In this document: positions 52,283-62,454 of the stretch, piece by piece
Numbering within the stretch: position 1 is the stretch's first letter
Layout of the letters: every line of letters starts with the position of its first letter
Assembly: GCA_009774245.1 (NCBI GenBank)
Contig: VSNM01000005.1
Span: forward strand, 1-64,000
Length of the DNA stretch: 64,000 nt
Source of the DNA: Lachnospiraceae bacterium
Lineage (GTDB): Bacteria; Bacillota; Clostridia; Lachnospirales; Lachnospiraceae
Direction: 5' to 3'
Program-made: the position numbers and the translations under genes
The notes under the pieces: model-generated
The model's database searches: none
Seen by the model: only the letters and a program-made list of their open reading frames with translations
What the model was told of the DNA's origin: nothing

Positions 52283-55234
52283 GTGAGATGGTATCCTATG
52301 AACACGTTTACGATATTTGATAACAACAGTTTGACACAGCTCTATGTTGAGGAGGAGGCATATGAGGGCGTAAAGCGGATCGGTGCGCGTGTGGCGTGCG
52401 ACCTCGGTCTGGTGACAGGCACCGAGCCTGGGACCGTATCGGCGCCGTGTCAGTGCAGAAGTTACAGGGTTGTCATATTTGCGACGCTCGGAAGGAGCCC
52501 GTTTCTGGATGCGCTCGAGGCATCCGGCAGATGGAGCAGCGCACAGATCCGGGGAAAAAGGGAGGTCTACCAGATGCAGGTGGTGCGTGAGCCCTTTTCA
52601 GCGCTGCCTTCTGGTAAGGCGGTAGCGGAAAGCGGCATGACAGCCGTGAAGGAGGCGCTGGTGATCGCGGGGAGCGACAAGCGGGGCACGATCTATGGCA
52701 TGTTCCGCCTGTCGGAGCTGTGCGGTGTGTCGCCGCTCATCTACTGGGGGGACGTCGTCCCGCAGAAGAAAGACACGGTGATCCTGCCGATCGGGGACGG
52801 GATTGTCTCAAAGGAGCCGTCCGTGAGATACCGTGGGTTTTTCATCAACGATGAGTGGCCTGCCTTCGGGAACTGGTGTATGGAGACTTTTGGTGGTGTC
52901 AATGCCAGAGCGTATGAGGAGGTATTCATCCTGTTGCTGCGTCTCAAGGGCAACTATCTCTGGCCTGCCATGTGGGATTCCGTCTTTTCGGAGGAGGGGC
53001 CTGGGCTTGCAAGCGCGGAGCTTGCGGACATCTACGGTGTCGTCATGGGAACGTCGCATCATGAGCCGCTGTGCCGCGCCGGCGCGGAGTGGCAGCGGGT
53101 CTATCAGCAGTACGGCACGGACAACACATGGAGCTTTGTGACAAACAGGAGGGCCATCACAGAATTTTGGAAGGACGGCATTCTGCGCAACAAACCGTTT
53201 GAGAACGTGATCACGATCGGGATGCGCGGCGAGAATGATTCCATGCTGCTGCCTGAGGACGCGGGGCTTGCGGACAATGTGCAGGTCATCAAGGATGCCA
53301 TCATGACACAGCATGCGCTTCTGCGGGAATATATGGACAGGGATTTGAAGGACATTCCGCGCATGCTCGCTGTCTACAAGGAAGTGGAGGACTATTATTA
53401 CGGGGATGAAACGTGTGAGGGACTAAGGGGCTGGGAGGAACTTGACGATGTGATCCTGCTGCTGTGCGAGGACAATTTCGGCAACACCAGGGGACTGCCC
53501 AATGAGACAGATCGAAAGCACCCCGGCGGATACGGCATGTACTATCACTTTGATTACCACGGCGCGCCGGTCAGTTATGAGTGGCAGAACACGGCGCGGC
53601 TGACCAGGACATGGGAGCAGATGACACAGGCGTACGAGTACGGCGTGCGTGAGCTCTGGATTGTCAATGTGGGTGACCTGAAGGGCGCAGAGTACCCACT
53701 GTGTTATTTTATGGATCTGGCATATGATTATGAGACGTACAGTCAGAAAAATAGAACCGAGGAGTATGTAAAGACATGGATTGAACAACAGTTTGGAGAC
53801 CGCCTTGGCAGGGAGGACAAAAAAGATCTGCTGGCGCTGTTGGACGGTTATACCAAGTGGAATGCGGCAAGGCGCCCCGAGGCGATGGCGCCGGATATTT
53901 ACCATCCCAGTCATTTCCGGGAGGGGGAGCGCGTCTGGAATGAAGTGCACGGCTTGATGGAGACTGCAGAACGGCTGAAGGAGCATATGCCAAAGGAGTG
54001 TATGGATGCGTATGGCAGTATGATCTATTACCCGGCGATGGCATCTCTCAATCTGATCCTGATGCACATAGAGGCGGGCTGCAATGCATTTTATGCCGGA
54101 CAGGGCAGCATGGCGGCGAACGCTTATATCGCGAGCGTAAAATGGCGCGTGTCGAAGGATCGGCAGTATGTGCAGGAATATCATGCGCTGGCGGGCGGCA
54201 AGTGGAATCATATGATGGATTCTGCGCATACAGGATTCCGCAGCTGGGATGCCCACAACTGGACGTATCCGACGGTGCAGGAGGTGATACCGCTTCCGAT
54301 GGCGAAGATTATTGTCGGATTCCGCGGCGGGGAGTCGTATCATCTGGGCGAGCACTGGCAGGACAGCAGTTATCCGCGCAATGACGATTTCACCAGGCCG
54401 GACACAAAGGACGTGGTGATCGAACTCGCAAGCCGCGGAGATGTGGACTTTTCCTATCGCGTGCAGTGCGAAAAGCCATGGGTATGCTTTGGCAGGACCG
54501 AGGGAACGGTCGATGTCCTGGCAAAGGGAAAGGACAGCATTGTAGTCACCTGCGACAGGGCGAAGCTAAAGGGCAGGGAGTACGCGCTGGTCGAGATCTT
54601 TGTCACTTTTGCCAACGGGGAAAAGACGGTGGGCAGACTGGAGCTCCTGGCGGAGGCAGCAGATGTGCAGGGCGCTTACGCCGCGGGAACTTATATCGAA
54701 AAGCAGGGATATATCGCCATGAACGCGGACGGCTTCACAGAGAAGAAAGACGTGGGGGATGAGGGCTTTGCGGTGATTGCACACCTTGGCAGGATGGGAT
54801 CTGCGGTCAAGGCCTTTCCTGTCACAAAGTCGTGGATCGGCGTGGAGGACGCGCCTTATCTGCGGTACACGTTTGCGGCGGAAAACGCGGCGGACTACAT
54901 CGTGCGGTTTTACCTGCTGCCCAGGAATCCGGTTGAAAAAGGAAGGCACATGTGCCTTGACTTCTCGGTGAACGGGGAGTGCAGGAAGATACTGGACACA
55001 GTGCCGGCGTCTTTCCGCGCGGACTGGACGTGCGGGGAGTGGAGCCGCGGCGTGCTCGACAATATCCGCGTCACAGAGTCCGTCGTGTCGGTGAAAAAGG
55101 GCGAGAACCATCTGTACGTCTATGCGGCAGACCCGGGAATCGTTCTGGAGCGCATCGTATTGTATCCTGACAACACCAGGCTCCCGGAGTCCTATCTGGG
55201 ACCTGCCGAGAGCTGGCGGATTGCAGGGTACTAA
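52283..55234 (+). CDS. GH115 xylan alpha-1,2-glucuronidase
   Basis: The 983-residue protein matches the length and layout of GH115, which removes (4-O-methyl)glucuronic acid from internal positions of glucuronoxylan. Phrases of the family are GTIYGMFRLSELCGVSPLIY and WWGDVVPxKK-like YWGDVVPQKKDTV, YRGFFINDEW, FEMYLLRLKGNYLWPAMWDS-like EEVFILLLRLKGNYLWPAMW, then MGTSHHEPLCRA and EWQNTARLTRTWEQMTQAYE. A C-terminal beta domain follows. No signal peptide, so glucuronate is removed after uptake. GTG 52283 with GGAGA upstream is chosen; ATG 52298 is the alternative and has no clear ribosome site. Confidence 0.88.
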   Translation: MRWYPMNTFTIFDNNSLTQLYVEEEAYEGVKRIGARVACDLGLVTGTEPGTVSAPCQCRSYRVVIFATLGRSPFLDALEASGRWSSAQIRGKREVYQMQVVREPFSALPSGKAVAESGMTAVKEALVIAGSDKRGTIYGMFRLSELCGVSPLIYWGDVVPQKKDTVILPIGDGIVSKEPSVRYRGFFINDEWPAFGNWCMETFGGVNARAYEEVFILLLRLKGNYLWPAMWDSVFSEEGPGLASAELADIYGVVMGTSHHEPLCRAGAEWQRVYQQYGTDNTWSFVTNRRAITEFWKDGILRNKPFENVITIGMRGENDSMLLPEDAGLADNVQVIKDAIMTQHALLREYMDRDLKDIPRMLAVYKEVEDYYYGDETCEGLRGWEELDDVILLLCEDNFGNTRGLPNETDRKHPGGYGMYYHFDYHGAPVSYEWQNTARLTRTWEQMTQAYEYGVRELWIVNVGDLKGAEYPLCYFMDLAYDYETYSQKNRTEEYVKTWIEQQFGDRLGREDKKDLLALLDGYTKWNAARRPEAMAPDIYHPSHFREGERVWNEVHGLMETAERLKEHMPKECMDAYGSMIYYPAMASLNLILMHIEAGCNAFYAGQGSMAANAYIASVKWRVSKDRQYVQEYHALAGGKWNHMMDSAHTGFRSWDAHNWTYPTVQEVIPLPMAKIIVGFRGGESYHLGEHWQDSSYPRNDDFTRPDTKDVVIELASRGDVDFSYRVQCEKPWVCFGRTEGTVDVLAKGKDSIVVTCDRAKLKGREYALVEIFVTFANGEKTVGRLELLAEAADVQGAYAAGTYIEKQGYIAMNADGFTEKKDVGDEGFAVIAHLGRMGSAVKAFPVTKSWIGVEDAPYLRYTFAAENAADYIVRFYLLPRNPVEKGRHMCLDFSVNGECRKILDTVPASFRADWTCGEWSRGVLDNIRVTESVVSVKKGENHLYVYAADPGIVLERIVLYPDNTRLPESYLGPAESWRIAGY

Positions 55235-55277
55235 GGAATATTTGCATAAAAGATTATATAAAAAGGAGATATAAAAA

Positions 55278-56996
55278 ATGGCAGGACCAAAGGCACCGAA
55301 GGATCCCGCGAAAAAGCGGCAGGGATTTTACATTATGAGAAACAAGCAGGTTTCCGGCTCGGCGCAGCCGGACGGAACCGGGGTGCAGTTCATATATCTG
55401 AGTGACGGGCGTATGATCTCGAGCGCAAAGATCGTGGGAAACATCACGGACAGCGGGATGCTCGAGCTGCTCTCGACGGCGGAGGGCTTCCGCCGGCTGG
55501 TGCACAGCATCGGCGTCAGCGTGGAGATGGACAGCGCGGACAGGAAGGCGGAATTCGTGTTCCAGATGTACGGGAAATCCGATCTGTACGGATCGGGCAC
55601 AACGCTGCGCATGGAGGTAGCGGCAGACGGCATGGAGTACATACTGGATCTGTCAGACTGCGACTGGTCGGACGACGATGACATTCCGGGGCAGATTCGG
55701 TTCGTGTTTGATGAACCGCAGCGGGACGGCGCGGACGCACAGGCGCTGGCAACGGTGAAGCTTTATCTGAACGACGGTTTTTCGGCACCGGAGCCCGAGG
55801 AGGAGGAAAGTGTTGATCTTGCGTGCGGCGACTATCAGGAAATGCTGCGAAAATCCGTGGTACAGACCGGAAATAACGCGCGTTTAAAGGCTGCGATCGA
55901 GCGCGCCAGGCGGGGGGAGGAGGTCACGGTCGCGTTTATCGGCGGTTCGATCACGCAGGGCGCGGGCGCGGTGCCCATCAATACAAAATGTTATGCATGG
56001 AAGACCTTTGAGGGGCTCTGCCGCCTTGCGGGAAAGGGTGTGGACGAGAATATTCACTACGTCAAGGCCGGCGTGGGCGGAACGCCTTCAGAGCTCGGCA
56101 TGATCCGTTATGGGCGCGATGTGTGCAGGGACGGCGCGGTGACCCCGGACATCGTGGTCGTGGAGTTCGCGGTGAACGACGAGGGGGACGAGACGAAGGG
56201 CGTCTGCTATGAATCGCTGGTCAGGAAGATTCTCGCCGCAGAGAACAAGCCTGCTGTCATACTGCTGTTTGCCGTGTTTGCCAACGACTGGAACCTGCAG
56301 GAGCGGCTTGGCGTCGTGGGGGAGCGGTATCATCTGCCGATGGTCAGCACGCGCGACTGCGTGGTGGAGCAGTTTTACAAAAAGGCGGGCGAGGGCAAAG
56401 TCGTGACAAAGAACCAGTTCTTTTACGACTGCTTCCACCCGACGAACATCGGGCACCAGATCATGGCGGACGGCCTGCTTGCGCTGATGCAGGAGGTGGA
56501 CAAGAGCCCGATGGACGAGGATACACTGGATCTGCAGTCGGTTCCGGCGGTGATCGGCGACGCGTTTGAGCAGGTGTGGCTGTATGACAGAAACAGTGAG
56601 ACGGACACGGTGAAGATTGTATCGACAGGTGATTTTACGGAGACAGACGAGGAGCTGCAGGGCGTGGAGATGGACAGGGATCTGACGCAGACCAGGGAGT
56701 TTCCTTATAACTGGAAGCATGTAAAGGGTGCGCAGCCGTTTGTCATGGAAGTGTGCTGTACCGGCCTTGTGATGGTGAACAAAGATTCCGCCGCGCCGGA
56801 CGCAGGCTGTGCGGAAGTGTTTGTGGACGGGGAGAGGGTGCTTTCTGCAGACCCGAAGGTCAACGGCTGGACGCACTGCAATCCGCTGATCTGCTTCCAG
56901 GGCAGGGAGCGCCGGACATGGCGCGTCGAGGTCAGGATGCAGCCGGGCGATGAGGACAGGGAATTTACGATACTTGGCTTTGGCGTAGTGAGCTGA
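55278..56996 (+). CDS. SGNH/GDSL hydrolase, putative acetyl xylan esterase
   Basis: The 572-residue protein has an N-terminal ~190-residue beta-rich region of unknown type, then an SGNH core: Ser224 in VAFIGGSITQGAGAV, Gly/Asn in VVVEFAVNDEGDE, and Asp/His in FYDCFHPTNIGHQ. A beta-sandwich region follows (residues ~400-572). The role by context is removal of acetyl groups from xylo-oligosaccharides in the cytoplasm. AAAAGGAGAT precedes ATG 55278. No signal peptide. Confidence 0.78.
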   Translation: MAGPKAPKDPAKKRQGFYIMRNKQVSGSAQPDGTGVQFIYLSDGRMISSAKIVGNITDSGMLELLSTAEGFRRLVHSIGVSVEMDSADRKAEFVFQMYGKSDLYGSGTTLRMEVAADGMEYILDLSDCDWSDDDDIPGQIRFVFDEPQRDGADAQALATVKLYLNDGFSAPEPEEEESVDLACGDYQEMLRKSVVQTGNNARLKAAIERARRGEEVTVAFIGGSITQGAGAVPINTKCYAWKTFEGLCRLAGKGVDENIHYVKAGVGGTPSELGMIRYGRDVCRDGAVTPDIVVVEFAVNDEGDETKGVCYESLVRKILAAENKPAVILLFAVFANDWNLQERLGVVGERYHLPMVSTRDCVVEQFYKKAGEGKVVTKNQFFYDCFHPTNIGHQIMADGLLALMQEVDKSPMDEDTLDLQSVPAVIGDAFEQVWLYDRNSETDTVKIVSTGDFTETDEELQGVEMDRDLTQTREFPYNWKHVKGAQPFVMEVCCTGLVMVNKDSAAPDAGCAEVFVDGERVLSADPKVNGWTHCNPLICFQGRERRTWRVEVRMQPGDEDREFTILGFGVVS

Positions 56997-57039
56997 CCCG
57001 GGAGCCGCCAGGGCGTATGTTATAGAGGGGACACAGAAG

Positions 57040-58875
57040 ATGGGAAAGGGAAAAAAGAAAGAGAAGGAAACGGACAAAAATCCGCTGCATGTAAACTATG
57101 GTCTGATCAGCAATGTCAGGTATATATTGAAAATTATGGTACGGACGGACAGGCATATCCTGCTGGTCATCGCTCTGGGGGTTGTCTGTATGCCGTTTAC
57201 GCGGTACCTGTGGGGATTCCTGTCCAAGATCGTTGTTGACAGGATCACGGGAGAGGGCGCACGGGAGAGCCTTGCGGCTGTGATCGTTGTCTTCTGCGCG
57301 GTGCGGCTGGTGACGGCATTGATGCAGACCTATTATGACAGCAGCTGGTGGCGGTATATTGATGTCAGAATGAAAATGACGCAGGAGAAGAACCTCAGGA
57401 TCATGCGCATCGACTTTGAACATCTCGAGGACAGCGATGTGATGGACTGTTGCCAGAAAGCGGGGCAGGCAGTGTCAAACAACAATTCCGGCCCGGAGGG
57501 GATGATGCATGAGATTGCGAATCTCCTCTGCAATCTGAGCGTGGCGGTGGCGGGACTGTTTATCCTGGGCGTTGCCAATCCGCTGCTCATCACGCTTGCG
57601 GTGGATTTCTGGCTGTTCAACCGTATCGCAAAGGCGGATAAGGAGCAGGTGTGGGACGCGCTTTCCACATGGTGGCGCAAAAACCATTATATGGAGAACA
57701 TCACGACGGATTTCGCGGCGGCAAAGGATATCCGCATATTTGGGCTGACAGGGTGGCTGATGCGGAAATATCGGGATCTGATGGCGGAACGTTTTGCAAA
57801 AGAGCAGATTCACCAGCGTCTCTGGCAGCGGCAGAAACTGATGACGTGCATCACCCAGGTTTTGAGCCAGGGCCTGATCTATGCATGGCTGATCTATGCC
57901 GTGGTGGCCGGCAGGATGACGCTCGGCGGCTTCACCCTGTATATTTCCTCCTACAATACCTTTGCCGATGCGGTCTGGATGGTGATGCGCGGGATCGCGG
58001 AGCTGATTGCAAGGAGCAGGGAGGTGGACGATTTCCGCAGCTTCATGGACTTCGACGGAGGGGATGAGGACGAGGGCGGCATACCGGTTCCGGCGTCAGA
58101 CGGCTATGAATTTACCTTCCGCGATGTGTCCTTTCGCTATCCCAAGGCAGAACAGTGTGCCCTGGAGCACCTGGACCTGACGCTGAGGGCGGGGGAGCGG
58201 CTTGCCGTGGTCGGGCTCAACGGCGCGGGAAAATCAACTTTTATCAAACTGCTGCTGCGTCTCTATGAGCCGACGGAGGGCGAGATATTGCTAAATGGCG
58301 TCAATGTGAAGGCGTACAACAAGCACAGCTATTACAAGCTGTTTGCCCCGGCGTTCCAGGCAGTGGAGCTGTTTGCGCTTCCGCTGGCCGAGAATGTGTC
58401 CATGCAGCCGCCGGGGGAGACGGATTGTGCAAAGGCCGAGGCGCGGCTGCGGGACGCAGGGCTTTCGGAGAAGCTTGCAGAGCTGCCTGACGGTGTACAC
58501 ACACAGATGCTGAAGGTCATCTACGACGATGGCGTTGACTTGTCAGGCGGCGAGCGGCAGAAGCTGGCGCTTGCCAGGGCGCTGTACAAGGATGCGCCGG
58601 TCGTGGTGCTCGACGAGCCGACGGCCGCGCTTGACGCGCTGGCCGAGAGCCGTCTGTACGAGGATTTTGATAAGCTGATCGGCGAAAAATCAGCGGTCTA
58701 TATCAGCCACCGCCTGAGCTCGACGCGATTCTGTGACAGGGTGGCGATGTTTGTGGACGGGAAGCTTGCGGAGCTTGGGACACACGAGTCCCTGCTGGAG
58801 CAAAACGGGAAGTACGCGGAAATGTTTCATATTCAGGCGCAGTACTATTTGGAGGAGGTGCAGGGGAATGCGTGA
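57040..58875 (+). CDS. ABC transporter, half-size exporter (first subunit)
   Basis: The 611-residue protein has six membrane helices in residues ~35-330 (HILLVIALGVVCMPFTRYLW) and a C-terminal ATPase: Walker A GLNGAGKSTF (near residue 394), signature LSGGERQKLALA (near 500) and Walker B VVVLDEPTAALD. The H-loop YISHRLSS is present. The Q-loop reads PAFQAVELF, altered from the common FQDxxLF. GAGGGGACACAG precedes ATG 57040. It overlaps the second subunit by eight bases. Exporter-type pairs usually export lipids, peptides or drugs, not oligosaccharides; the substrate in this locus is unknown. Confidence 0.88.
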   Translation: MGKGKKKEKETDKNPLHVNYGLISNVRYILKIMVRTDRHILLVIALGVVCMPFTRYLWGFLSKIVVDRITGEGARESLAAVIVVFCAVRLVTALMQTYYDSSWWRYIDVRMKMTQEKNLRIMRIDFEHLEDSDVMDCCQKAGQAVSNNNSGPEGMMHEIANLLCNLSVAVAGLFILGVANPLLITLAVDFWLFNRIAKADKEQVWDALSTWWRKNHYMENITTDFAAAKDIRIFGLTGWLMRKYRDLMAERFAKEQIHQRLWQRQKLMTCITQVLSQGLIYAWLIYAVVAGRMTLGGFTLYISSYNTFADAVWMVMRGIAELIARSREVDDFRSFMDFDGGDEDEGGIPVPASDGYEFTFRDVSFRYPKAEQCALEHLDLTLRAGERLAVVGLNGAGKSTFIKLLLRLYEPTEGEILLNGVNVKAYNKHSYYKLFAPAFQAVELFALPLAENVSMQPPGETDCAKAEARLRDAGLSEKLAELPDGVHTQMLKVIYDDGVDLSGGERQKLALARALYKDAPVVVLDEPTAALDALAESRLYEDFDKLIGEKSAVYISHRLSSTRFCDRVAMFVDGKLAELGTHESLLEQNGKYAEMFHIQAQYYLEEVQGNA

Positions 58876-60670
58876 GGTGAAAAAGACACTTGCTTTTATG
58901 CTGCGCGTCGCATGGCGCGAGAAGCCTGCACTTTTTGTCAGTTATCTGATCCTGTTTGCGGGGGATACCGTCGCCGCCATGAAAAATGTGCTGATTCCAA
59001 AGCTGCTGCTCGACGAGCTGCTGTTGGTGACGGAGGGGGCGCCGCTGTCGGAACATCTGCGTCTGATCGTCCTGTATGCCGTGCTGCACGTCGCCATCGA
59101 TGCGCTGGTGCGTGCGGCAAACAGTGTGGCGGAGCGCGCAAAGGGGGAGATCAGCCAGTGGTTTCAGGAGTACTGTGACATGATGATCGGTGAGCACGCG
59201 ATGAAAATGGATTATGAGCACACCGAGAATCCTGATGCGCTCGACCAGCTCAACAAGGCGCGCGAGGGTATGTCGTGGTACAGCGGGGGCGTGGTGGGTG
59301 TTCTCGACTGCGCGTACCGGATTGTGCTGAACGTGGCAGTGCTCAGCGGCGTGACGACGCTGATCTTTACCAGGTGTCCGCTGCTCCTGCCGATACAGGC
59401 GGCGGCCCTCGTGGTGATATCGTGGCTGACAGCGCGATGCAATGAGATTGAAACCAGGAGTTTTATCGGGCTGTCCAAGCGGAACCGTATCTTTGACTAT
59501 ATTTTTTTCCAGCTGGCGTCATTTCAGTACGGCAAGGATATCCGCCTGTATGACAGCAGCCGCATGATGGGGGATATGGCAAAGACACAGTTGGATGAGA
59601 TGACAGACATCTGGAAGGGGGAGGCGAATGGGCAGCTGCGGTACAGATGGGGCATCGACATAGCCAACGTGGTGCGTGACGGCGTCAGTTACTTTTACAT
59701 CGGGATGCTTGCCGTCCGCAGGGTGATTTCCGTGGGTGATTTTACGATGTGTGTGCTGTCGGCGACGCAGCTCTACAACAGTCTGCAGAACATCATAAAC
59801 AGCGTGATGGACATGAAAAAGCGCTGCAGCTATGCCTGTCAGTTTGTGCTGTTCCTGGAGTATCCGGCGGCGATGCGCACCGGGGAGCGAAGTCTGGCGG
59901 ACACGGGCGGCGGGGGGCATGTGATCACGTTCCGCGACGTGAGCTTCCGCTATCCGCGTTCGGAGAAGTATGTGCTGCGCCACTTAAACCTCACGATCAG
60001 GCAGGGGGAGCACCTTTCGATCGTGGGCTTAAACGGCGCGGGAAAGACGACCTTCATCAAGCTGCTGTGCCGTCTCTATGAAGTGACGGAGGGCGAGATC
60101 TGCATTGACGGCGTCAATATCATGGAGTACGCGGACGAGGAGTACCGCAAGCTCTTTGCGGTGGTGTTTCAGGATTTCCGGCTCTTTGCGTTCAGCCTGC
60201 GGGAGAATGTGGCGCCGGGGCTGGAGGACGTGGACGAGGAGCGGCTCCGGGAGGTGCTCACACAGACCGGGCTGTACGAGGACGCGCAGAAGCTTCCCGA
60301 CGGGCTTGACACCGTGATCTATAAGAGTTTTGAGGAAAAAGGCGTGGAGCTTTCGGGAGGGCAGCAGCAGAAGACGGCGATCAGCCGGGCGCTCTACCGG
60401 GATGCGCCGATCGTGATCCTGGACGAGCCGACGGCGGCGCTTGACCCGGTTGCGGAGTATGAGATCTACAGGCAGTTCCATACATTAGTGGGCGGCAAGA
60501 CAGCTATTTACATATCGCACAGGCTGTCAAGCTGCCGGTTCTGCGACCATATCGCGGTCTTTGCCGAGGACACCGTCAAGGAATACGGCACGCACGACGA
60601 GCTTGTGGCGCATGAGGGCGGGATTTATGCGGAAATGTTCCGGGCGCAGGCGCAGTATTATGTGGATTAG
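58868..60670 (+). CDS. ABC transporter, half-size exporter (second subunit)
   Basis: The 600-residue partner has six membrane helices, and an ATPase domain with Walker A GLNGAGKTTF, Q-loop FQDFRLFAFSLRENV, signature LSGGQQQKTAIS, Walker B IVILDEPTAALD and H-loop YISHRLSS. Both nucleotide sites of the pair look complete, so a heterodimer with two active sites is expected. GGAGG precedes ATG 58868, and the start overlaps the first subunit gene. The long open frame upstream to 58733 is a shadow. Confidence 0.88.
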   Translation: MREVKKTLAFMLRVAWREKPALFVSYLILFAGDTVAAMKNVLIPKLLLDELLLVTEGAPLSEHLRLIVLYAVLHVAIDALVRAANSVAERAKGEISQWFQEYCDMMIGEHAMKMDYEHTENPDALDQLNKAREGMSWYSGGVVGVLDCAYRIVLNVAVLSGVTTLIFTRCPLLLPIQAAALVVISWLTARCNEIETRSFIGLSKRNRIFDYIFFQLASFQYGKDIRLYDSSRMMGDMAKTQLDEMTDIWKGEANGQLRYRWGIDIANVVRDGVSYFYIGMLAVRRVISVGDFTMCVLSATQLYNSLQNIINSVMDMKKRCSYACQFVLFLEYPAAMRTGERSLADTGGGGHVITFRDVSFRYPRSEKYVLRHLNLTIRQGEHLSIVGLNGAGKTTFIKLLCRLYEVTEGEICIDGVNIMEYADEEYRKLFAVVFQDFRLFAFSLRENVAPGLEDVDEERLREVLTQTGLYEDAQKLPDGLDTVIYKSFEEKGVELSGGQQQKTAISRALYRDAPIVILDEPTAALDPVAEYEIYRQFHTLVGGKTAIYISHRLSSCRFCDHIAVFAEDTVKEYGTHDELVAHEGGIYAEMFRAQAQYYVD

Positions 60671-60757
60671 CGAGGAATCGAGGAAACTGAAATTGTAAAT
60701 AGTGCAAAGGAATGTAATTTTGAGAATGAACTTTTATTAAGGAGAGAAGATACGAAA

Positions 60758-62395
60758 ATGAGTTTGGAAAATAAATTATTGAGACAGGAATCAGAAGTTA
60801 ACCCAATTACAGGGCTGGACTATCCGGACCCCGACGTGATACGGGTTGGCGACATTTACTACATGGTTTCAACGACCATGCATTTTATGCCGGGCGGGGA
60901 GATATTGCGGTCGTATGACCTGGTGAACTGGGAGCACGCCGCCTTTGTGTATGACCGCCTGGACAGCACGCCCGCGCAGCGGCTGGAAGACGAAGAAAAC
61001 ATATACGGCAAGGGCATGTGGGCGGCGTCCCTGCGCTTTCACAAGGGTGTATTTTACGTCTGCTTTGTCGCAAACGACACGGGAAAAACTTACCTGTACA
61101 CGTCAGAGTCCATCGCGGGGCCGTGGGAAAAGCATCAGATCGAGGGATTTTATCATGATTGTTCGCTGCTGTTTGACGGCGATGAGGTGTATATCGCGTA
61201 TGGGGGCAGGGATATCTATATCACACAGTTAAACGCCGGGCTGACAGCGCCCCTTGAGGGCGGGCTGCACCGTCTGGCGGTCAGCGATGCAGGGCACCCC
61301 GGGCTTGGGTATGAGGGCACGCATTTTTATAAAATCAATGGAAAGTATTACCTGTTCTTTATCCACTCGCTGCGGGACAGATGGATGCGCACGGAGGCAT
61401 GTTTTGTGGCGGATTCCATCGACGGTGAATTTACTGGCGGCGATGTCCTGGTCGATGACAGGGGCTACTGCGGACAGGGCGTGGCGCAGGGGGGAATCGT
61501 GGACACGCCTGACGGAGAGTGGTACGCAGTGCTGTTTCAGGATCACGGGGCAGTCGGGAGAATACCAGTTCTTGTTCCCGTGACATGGGAGGCCGGGTAT
61601 CCTGTATTTGGAGGGGGGAAGCGGATTCCCCGGCAGTTTGAAGTGCCATCGCCGTGCGGAAAGACGGATTACAGGTATGAACCGCTGGTACAGAGCGACG
61701 ATTTCAGAAAAGTGCCGGGACTTTCGGAAAAGGAGGAACGCGAGCGGTACGGCTGCTTTGGCCTGAAAAGCGTGTGGCAGTTTAACCACGAACCAGACCT
61801 GCAGCTCATCAGGCAGGACACACAGCATGGTGTCCTATGGATAAAAACCGGAAAGATATGCCGGAGTCTGTTACAGGCGCGCAATATACTGACACAGCGT
61901 ATGCTGTTCCCTCGGTGCGCAGGGGAAGTGACCGTGGACGCTTCCGCGCTGAAAGTGGGCGATTACGCGGGAATCTGCGCGCTGCAGGGGTGTTATGGTA
62001 TGGCTGCGGTGACGCGCAGGGACGACGGTTTTTATATCGTGATGCAGGGCAGGACAGCCGCGGATGATTCCCTGCAGGCCGGCCCGGACGAGACTGTGGA
62101 GGGAACGGAATGGGAGGCGGTGCGGATCGGGCAGGGCACGGTGCGCCTTCGCATTGAGGCGGATTTTGCGCAGATGAGGGACGAGGCGCGTTTTTATTAC
62201 CGTGACGCGCAATGCCATGGGAGCAGCGGGCAGGGCGGTGCATGGAAGCGGATCGGCACCGCGCAGAAGCTGTATTTTAAGATGGACCATTTTGCGGGCT
62301 GCCGGTTCGGACTGTTTGTCTATGCCACCAGGGATATTGGCGGCAGGGCTGGATTTTCCGGGTTCCGGTATGACATGGACATGGGTACGGAATGA
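60758..62395 (+). CDS. GH43 beta-xylosidase-like enzyme
   Basis: The 545-residue protein starts with the GH43 propeller: GLDYPDPDVIRVGDIYYMVS (Asp near 24), YHDCSLLFDGDEVYIAYG (Asp) and GLGYEGTHFYKINGKYYLFF (Glu). The last ~190 residues are the GH43 C2-type beta-sandwich of xylosidases (QLIRQDTQHGVLWIKTGKIC and onward), which shapes the active site. No signal peptide, so it acts in the cytoplasm. AAGGAGAG precedes ATG 60758. It is the last enzyme of the locus. Confidence 0.88.
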   Translation: MSLENKLLRQESEVNPITGLDYPDPDVIRVGDIYYMVSTTMHFMPGGEILRSYDLVNWEHAAFVYDRLDSTPAQRLEDEENIYGKGMWAASLRFHKGVFYVCFVANDTGKTYLYTSESIAGPWEKHQIEGFYHDCSLLFDGDEVYIAYGGRDIYITQLNAGLTAPLEGGLHRLAVSDAGHPGLGYEGTHFYKINGKYYLFFIHSLRDRWMRTEACFVADSIDGEFTGGDVLVDDRGYCGQGVAQGGIVDTPDGEWYAVLFQDHGAVGRIPVLVPVTWEAGYPVFGGGKRIPRQFEVPSPCGKTDYRYEPLVQSDDFRKVPGLSEKEERERYGCFGLKSVWQFNHEPDLQLIRQDTQHGVLWIKTGKICRSLLQARNILTQRMLFPRCAGEVTVDASALKVGDYAGICALQGCYGMAAVTRRDDGFYIVMQGRTAADDSLQAGPDETVEGTEWEAVRIGQGTVRLRIEADFAQMRDEARFYYRDAQCHGSSGQGGAWKRIGTAQKLYFKMDHFAGCRFGLFVYATRDIGGRAGFSGFRYDMDMGTE

Positions 62396-62454
62396 CATCA
62401 CGGGATCGTGGCTGTCGGACAGAAGGATCTTCCGGCAGCCACGCTGCGCCTCTC

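Noticed and set aside
53423..54355. Long minus-strand open frame within the GH115 gene
   Set aside because: It is a shadow of the high-GC third positions in GH115 and has no start signal.
56088..57077. Long minus-strand open frame across the SGNH esterase gene
   Set aside because: It is antisense to a well-supported gene and shows no protein-family pattern.
58733..58867. Upstream extension of the second ABC subunit
   Set aside because: It overlaps the end of the first ATPase domain in another frame; the ribosome site points to 58868.
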